A DNA stretch of 64,000 bases from Pyrus communis. Lineage: Eukaryota; Streptophyta; Magnoliopsida; Rosales; Rosaceae. Position 1 is the stretch's first letter, and each line of letters opens with the position of its first letter. This document shows positions 58,911-64,000 of this stretch, in pieces. The position numbers and the translations under genes are program-made. The notes under the pieces are model-generated. The model saw only the letters and a program-made list of their open reading frames with translations, did not search any database and had not been told where the DNA came from. Where the stretch lies: positions 4,729,060-4,793,059 of the forward strand of contig NC_084805.1 of NCBI RefSeq assembly GCF_963583255.1. Reading direction: 5' to 3'.

Positions 58911-59678
58911 TGTTTGAAATATGTCAACAATCTGTGACAAACTTATATATGCTAATAATAAATGCGAATAAATATTTTACAGAGTATAAACAGAATGCAA
59001 TAATAACTAAGCAGATAAACAGAAGATCGAGGCTTGTGTACCGCAATGTCCTTGAAAAAAAAATTTCGTCCCTACTCAGTGCTTGTAGTTCTGTGAACGT
59101 CTGCTTCACCAGGCTTCAACGATCAAGTTAGAATTCCAGCACCAGAAAAACTTAACTTCTGGCGAATTTCTTTGTGGTTCTCTTAGTAAGAATGCCTTGG
59201 ATTGTGGAAGGAGAATTATTTTTTCTTTGTTCTAAATGCCATGCAGATGGATGTATATATAGAATGATAATGCCTATGCGCAACATGTATGGAGAAATGA
59301 TGCATCTGTTAGAAGACATTTTCTCAGAGGGGTGTTTGCTTTCTGCATTCTTTCACCACACTTTAGACTTCATCTGAAAAGATGAGTCTGTTGGTAAAAA
59401 ATTAATTAATTAATTAAATCCGAAAATAATTAATTAAATAATTGAATTATTAGAGCCCAAGCCCCAAGGCCTAAGGCCCATCTTTTTAGAATTAATTATA
59501 TATTAATTATCAATTAATTAGTATACCCCAAAGGCCAACCCCAAAGGTGAGCCCAATTTTATTCTCCATGATCCATCACTCTAATAACTTTCTATAAAGG
59601 ACAAAGCCTTATAAAGTGAGGGGACCTTTTGGTGGTGAGCAATGTGGGACAATGAAATTCTACTCAAAATTTCCAACA
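58911..59678 (-). repeat. Copia LTR 1 (3' LTR)
   Basis: 768 bp. AT-rich TTAATTAATTAA tract near 59400-59460, then an AAGCCCCAAGGCC block. Next to a purine tract ATGTGGGGTAT at about 59679-59689. Confidence 0.87.
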
Positions 59679-60335
59679 ATACCCCACATTTGAGTTGAAA
59701 TGTCATTCAGACACCGCCAATTTACTTATAACACTCCACATTTGAATGCAAATGTAAATGCAAATGTATGACTAGGTTGCCTAAAACTGAGAGAGAATAG
59801 ACATGATATGCATCAAGTGAAGTGTATTTTGGACCTGAACTTACCCTCGTGAAAATATATCGAGTTTACTTGGTGACGCAGTGGATGTGGAAGATCTTGA
59901 ACTGTTCACTGCAGTAGTAAACCGAGACAATATGCTACACACATATCATGTCTGCCACACGTCAATTCATACTCTTGATAACAAGATATTAATGTCATTA
60001 AATGTATAAAACATAACCCTCAAACTTCCACAGACAACACACATTTTATCATAGGAATGGGTAATCTGTGTGTTCAACTTTTGAATCAAACTTAACCAGT
60101 TTGCCTATTGAACCTAGACCATGGGATCTCCAATCAACTAGGTTAGGTTTCTGCCCAGTCCGATTCATTCAATTGGCTTGAGACCCATTCCCCTTTATGT
60201 GAATAATATTTGCTCTCTTGGTAGGCCTTTTGTCAAAGGATCAGCTATATTTTCCTTTGACTTTACATAATCAATGGATATTATTCCATTGGAGAGCAAC
60301 TTCTTAAAAGTATTATGCCAACGCCTGATGTGTCA

Positions 60336-61057
60336 CTACTTTCCATTGTATACATGACTTTTGGCCCTTGATTGCGCAGCCATACTGTCACAATGTATAC
60401 ATATAACAGTTACAAGCTTTGGCCACACTGGAATATCCTCCAGAAAATGTTTGAGCCACTCGGCTTCGTCGCCAGCCAAATTTAAGGCTATAAACACCGA
60501 CTCCATGGTGGAACGAGTGATACATTTCTGTTTAGAGGATTTCGATATTGTTGCACTTCCCAAGGTAAAAACATATCCACTTGTCGATTTGGACTCTTTA
60601 GTGTCAGAAATCCAATTAGCATCACTGAAGCCTTCTACAACAGGTCAATACTCTGTGTAGTGTAATCCGTAGTCAAGTTTATTTTTCAAATACCTTAACA
60701 CTCGTACTAAAGCATCCTAATGCTCTTGTGCTGGATTTTGTGTATATCTACTAAGTCTACTTACTGCATAAGCTATGTCAGGCCTAGTCGAATTCATCAA
60801 GTACATTAGACTTCCAATTACTTGAGAATATTCAAGTTGAGATATGGCATTGCCTTTATTTTTCTCCAATTTGCATCCAGCATCAACAGGAGTTGTAGCA
60901 GGTTTGCAATCAAATTGACCAAATTCGTAATATTTTTTCCGCATAATGGGACTGTGTAAAGACATATCCTTCACTTGAAATCTAGCCCTTTGAATTTCTT
61001 AGGCTTCTTAAAGTATTTAGTCAGAGTGCCATTCATAGTCATAGATTGTTGATCCAT
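60336..61057 (-). pseudogene. Gag start fused to RT end and RNase H
   Basis: ATG at 61057 opens a gag N-terminus (MDQQSMTMNGTLTKYF). After about 25 residues it jumps into the end of reverse transcriptase (KPATTPVD, SQLEYSQVIGSLMYL, TRPDIAYAVSRLSRY; 60717-60974) and RNase H ([25 protein letters not shown]; 60336-60563). Protease, integrase and the RT catalytic region are missing, so the element depended on other copies. Confidence 0.83.
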
Positions 61058-61072
61058 TTTTTGTTTCAAGAT

Positions 61073-61846
61073 CGTTGGAAATATGTCAACAATCTGTGAC
61101 AAACTTATATATGCTAATAATAAATGCGAATAAATATTTTACAGAGTATAAACAGAATGCAATAATAATTAAGCAGATAAACAGAAGATCAAGGCTTGCA
61201 TACCGCAATGTCCTTTAAACAGAAATTCCGTCCCCACTCAGTGCTTGTAGTTCTACGAACTTCTACTTCACTAGGATTCAACGATCCAGTTAGAATTCCA
61301 GCACCGGAAAAACTTAACTTCTGGCGAATTTCTTTGTGGTTCTCTCAATAAGAATGCTTTGGATTGTAGAAGGAGAATTATTTTTTGTGTTCTAAATTCC
61401 ATTCAAATGGATGTATATATAGAATGATAATGCATGTTCGCAACAGGTATGGAGAAGGGATGCATCTGTTGGGTGACATCTTCTCAGAGGGGTGTTTGCT
61501 TTCTACGTTCTTTCACCATACTTCAGACTTCATCTGAAAGGATGAGTCTGTTGGTAAAAAATAATTAATTAATTAAATTCGAAATTAATTAAAAATAATT
61601 AATTAAATCCGAAATTAATTAATTAAATAATTTAATTATTAGAGCCCGCGCCCCAAGGCCCAAGGCCCATCTTTTGATAATTAATTATATATTAATTATA
61701 ATTAATTACCAAGGGTGAGCCCAATTTTATTCTCCATGGTCCATCACTCCAATCCCTTTCTATAAGGGACAAAGCCTTATAAAGTGAGGGAACATTTTGG
61801 TGGTGAACAATGTGGGACAACGAAATTCTACTCAAAATTTTCAACA
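61073..61846 (-). repeat. Copia LTR 2 (central, shared)
   Basis: 774 bp. Serves as the 5' LTR of the downstream internal region and the 3' LTR of the upstream one. Confidence 0.87.
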
Positions 61847-62761
61847 ATAATACCCCACATTTGAATGCGAATGTAAAAGCAAATGTATGACTAGGTTGCC
61901 TAAAACTAAGAGAGAATAGACATGATATGCATCAAGTGAAGTGTCTTTTGGATTTGAACTTACCCTAGTGAAAACATATTGGGTTTACTTGATGACACAG
62001 TGGATGTGGAAGATCTTGAACTGTTCAACACAGTAGTAAACCAAGACAATATGCTACACACATATCATGTCTGCCACACATCAATTCATACTGTTGTGTT
62101 CATTTTGGCCTTGAACATATCTCGGATTTTGTAGGAGCTTTAGAGAATTTAGCCATTTCAATTCTCGTAAATGTGGCCCCATTTACTCCTATATATGTGA
62201 CATTCATTAAGAATAGTATGCCATATTCCGCTTGATAACAAGATATTAATGTCATTAAATGTATAAAACATAACCCCTCGAACTTCAACAGACAACACAC
62301 ATTTTATCATAGGAATGGGTAATCTGTGTGTTCAACTTTTAAATGAAACTCAACCAGTTTGCCTATTGAACCTGGACCATGGGATCTCCAATCAGCTAGG
62401 TTAGTAATCTGTGTGTTCAACTTTTGAATCAAACTCAACCAGTTTGCCTATTGAACCTAGACCATGGGATCTCCAATTAGCTAGGTTAGGTTTTAGCCCA
62501 GTCCGATTCATTGAATTGGCTTGAGAACCATTCCCCTCGATGCAAATAATATTTGCTCTCTTGGTAGGCCTTTTGTCAAAGGATCAACTATATTTTCCTT
62601 TGACTTTACATAATCAATGGATATTATTCCATTGGAGAGCAACTTCTTAAGAGTATTATGCTGACGCCTGATGTGTCGCGACTTTCCACTGTATACATGA
62701 CTTTTGGCCCTTCGCGGCCATACTGTGACAATGTATGCATATAACAGTTACAGGCTTTGGC
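61847..62761 (-). pseudogene. Partial 3' internal region of the second Copia copy
   Basis: Duplicate of 59679-60420: purine tract, non-coding 3' part and the C-terminal end of RNase H. A ~75-base extra stretch near 62405-62480 duplicates the GTAATCTGTGTGTTCAACTT phrase, and a further stretch near 62095-62235 (around CATTTTGGCCTTGAAC) is absent from the first copy. It joins LTR 3 at a GGCC microhomology. Confidence 0.8.
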
Positions 62762-62960
62762 CCATTGTTTGATAATTAATTATATTAATTAAAAATTAAT
62801 TAGTACACTCCAAAGCTCAACCCCGAGGGTGAGTCCAATTTTACTCTCCATGGTTTATCACTCCGATCACTTTTTGTAAGGGACAAAGACTTATAAAGTG
62901 AGGGGACCTTTTGGTGGTGAGCAATGTAGGACAACGAATTTCTACTCAAAATTTCCAATA
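62762..62960 (-). repeat. Copia LTR 3 (partial 5' LTR)
   Basis: First ~200 bases of the LTR in element orientation. Its end reads TATTGG instead of TGTTGG. Confidence 0.83.
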
Positions 62961-63045
62961 AATTTGTTTCAGACAGTTTGACAGAAGCCAAGGTAGAGAT
63001 ATTGGGAATGATGATTGAGGAAGAAGATGAGGTTGCAGAAGCCAT

Positions 63046-63250
63046 ATAAAAAAAAAAGAGGATCAAAGCTCGAATGCCATGTGAACTTTCCGTATTTCAT
63101 TGATTACAAAACAGCGCTTAGCAGCTAACACAAGTTACAACAATAATTAAAAATACAAATTATAATGATAAGATAACAGCAGAGCCTAACAATCTTATCC
63201 ACATTTATAATCTTCAGTCACATCATCCTTCAGAGAGTACATTTTGCACT
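63046..63250 (-). mobile_element. Leader and possible short LTR of the host Copia
   Basis: On the reverse strand TGGCATTCGAGC (about 63076-63087), a likely variant of the initiator-Met primer site, stands upstream of the gag ATG, with GGAAAGTTCACA before it as a possible LTR end. The LTR would be short (about 140-165 bp) and its outer edge is uncertain. Confidence 0.4.
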
Positions 63251-63334
63251 CGCAAAAGGGAAAAATATTTGTACAGTCTGTAGAAAAAAAATTCTTTACA
63301 AAATTGCAACGCAACTCATGTAATCACAATGAAT

Positions 63335-63631
63335 TCAAAACGGAGAAATAACATCAATGAAGGTATCTTGTCAGCAGGGAATTGTTAAACCACCCATTGG
63401 ATGATCAAATCCAAATTCTTGTTCTGCCTCACTTGGCAAGTCTTGGAATGAAGGTTGGTTGAGTTATGATACAGGAATGACAAACCGCTGTCTCTCGTGC
63501 TCCCCAACATAAACCGCTAAATAACTTTTCGGGACATCTGCTATATTATATGAACTTCCTCGACTTGAATTTGAAAAAGACCGCCGAAGAACTTTCTTTG
63601 CATGAGTTACACTTGGACGACTGAAACCCAT
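63335..63631 (-). pseudogene. SAUR F, two in-frame stops
   Basis: 99 codons in one unbroken frame, with the layout of B and E: MGFSRPSVTHAKKVLRR, SFSNSSRGSSYN, DVPKSYLAVYVGE, RFVIPVS, then TAA at the codon where A has the Tyr of SYLN. It continues [24 protein letters not shown], then TGA where the B and E genes have Arg, and ends VISPF. Any protein would stop after 55 residues, with half the domain. The Gly to Ser change in PKGY is also unusual. An upstream in-frame ATG at 63739 lies in the promoter-proximal region and is not a credible start. Confidence 0.9.
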
Positions 63632-63743
63632 GGTTTTATGTCTCTCTAGAGAAATGTCTGGTGCAAGTTTATTGGTGCAAGAAGAAGAGAAGAGTTGGGA
63701 AGATGCAGAGACTTGAATGGATGGCAATGAAAGTCTCATGAAA

Positions 63744-63853
63744 TATATATACTTAAAGTTTTATATAGTCCTCTGTTGAAAGAAATATGTGATGACAATT
63801 AAGGCCATCTGGATAGGGCATAGAAGGGACACTGGTCACATGGTGCTGTTTTC
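63744..63853 (-). promoter_or_regulatory. SAUR F promoter
   Basis: TATATAAAA on the reverse strand at 63759-63767 (a second TATATATA at 63744-63751), about 130 bases before the ATG. The conserved SAUR module is at about 63793-63853 (CATCTGGATAGGGCATAGAAGGGA, TCACATGG). The regulatory region is better kept than the coding frame. Confidence 0.6.
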
Positions 63854-64000
63854 CACCTCAACTTCAATATTTTGGGTGAAATATTTCTTGACAGAAATAG
63901 TACTTCAACAGATATATAGTCTCAATCACCACCGATGTACTTTGACGAGGTGATGAATTTGAAGACAGAGGCATGTGAACTTGCAAATGCTTGTGCCCTT
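63854..64000. repeat. Start of the next E-A type intergenic region
   Basis: Resembles 280-350 (CATCACTACC..GATGAATT..GACAG..GCATGTGAACTT). By analogy an A-type gene (+) should follow beyond the window. Confidence 0.6.

Larger units (their letters stand above)
58911..62960 (-). mobile_element. Tandem three-LTR Copia structure
   Basis: Reverse-strand order: partial 5' LTR (62960 to about 62762), partial internal 3' region (about 62761-61847), full LTR (61846-61073), internal region with a large deletion (61072-59679), full LTR (59678-58911). Target duplication AAATT flanks only the outer ends (58906-58910, 62961-62965). LTRs have TGTTGGAAA/TTTCCAACA ends (slightly mutated in two copies). This is a head-to-tail concatemer sharing a central LTR, as expected from unequal recombination between copies. 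Confidence 0.87.
58004..63045 (-). pseudogene. Copia gag split by two later insertions
   Basis: Three pieces read as one reverse-strand gag. Piece 63045-62961 starts MASATSSSSS and ends at KLSETN. Piece 58910-58806 continues NYLPWESHVKPFLVGQNF. Piece 58195-58004 continues VPIACLAAS, NPEYLVWYQAD, then a stop. The breaks are a tandem Copia (58911-62960, target AAATT) and a Cassandra-like TRIM (58196-58805, target ACAGT). Removing one target copy at each site restores collinearity with ordinary plant Copia gag. The gag is cut off at 58004 by SAUR-array sequence. Confidence 0.85.

Overview
The window looks like plant nuclear DNA from a eudicot: AT-rich spacers, intron-less SAUR (small auxin up RNA) genes, Ty1/Copia and Ty3/Gypsy retroelements primed on initiator-Met tRNA, and a Cassandra-type TRIM carrying a 5S rRNA-like sequence. 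The SAUR protein style suggests Rosaceae (apple or pear relatives), but that is inference from memory. No bacterial or viral operon structure is present.

The backbone is a SAUR array built from a repeat unit of about 12 kb. Unit 1 is 1-17079 (12.2 kb plus a 4.9 kb Copia insertion), unit 2 is 17080-29138, and unit 3 starts at 29139 and keeps array sequence to about 34282. Each full unit holds, in order: SAUR A (+), SAUR B (-), broken SAUR C (+), a Gypsy LTR of about 2.25 kb with a stub of gag, a captured cohesin (RAD21/SYN-like) exon with flanking intron, SAUR D (+) and SAUR E (-). By eye, most 60-base lines of units 1 and 2 differ at none or one base, so the duplication is recent. Nine SAUR genes are intact (A2, A3, B1-B3, D1, D2, E1, E2). 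Six are broken: A1 by Copia, C1-C4 by loss of the domain core, and F by stop codons. In other plants SAUR proteins bind PP2C.D phosphatases and so raise plasma-membrane H+-ATPase activity and cell expansion; the copies here probably act as dosage variants of that role.

From 34283 onward the array is overwritten by retroelements. The same Gypsy LTR continues in unit 3 into a decayed gag-pol (36534-40740) with no 3' LTR. It abuts a reverse-strand Copia fragment (40741-42862), then a decayed forward Copia element (42863-49760) with a MITE-like hairpin in its left LTR. A remnant of a fourth SAUR unit (49761-50316 and 57414-58003) is split by another Copia (50317-57413, TSD CTAGT). That Copia carries a solo Gypsy LTR (53883-56113, TSD TTTGT).

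Next comes a reverse-strand Copia gag whose reading frame is spread over 58004-63045. It is interrupted by a Cassandra-like TRIM (58196-58805, TSD ACAGT) and by a 4 kb tandem three-LTR Copia structure (58911-62960, TSD AAATT). The window ends in a fifth SAUR locus (F, reverse, with two in-frame stops) and its promoter, which shows that the array continues past position 64000. It also continues before position 1, where the window opens inside the promoter of an E-type gene.
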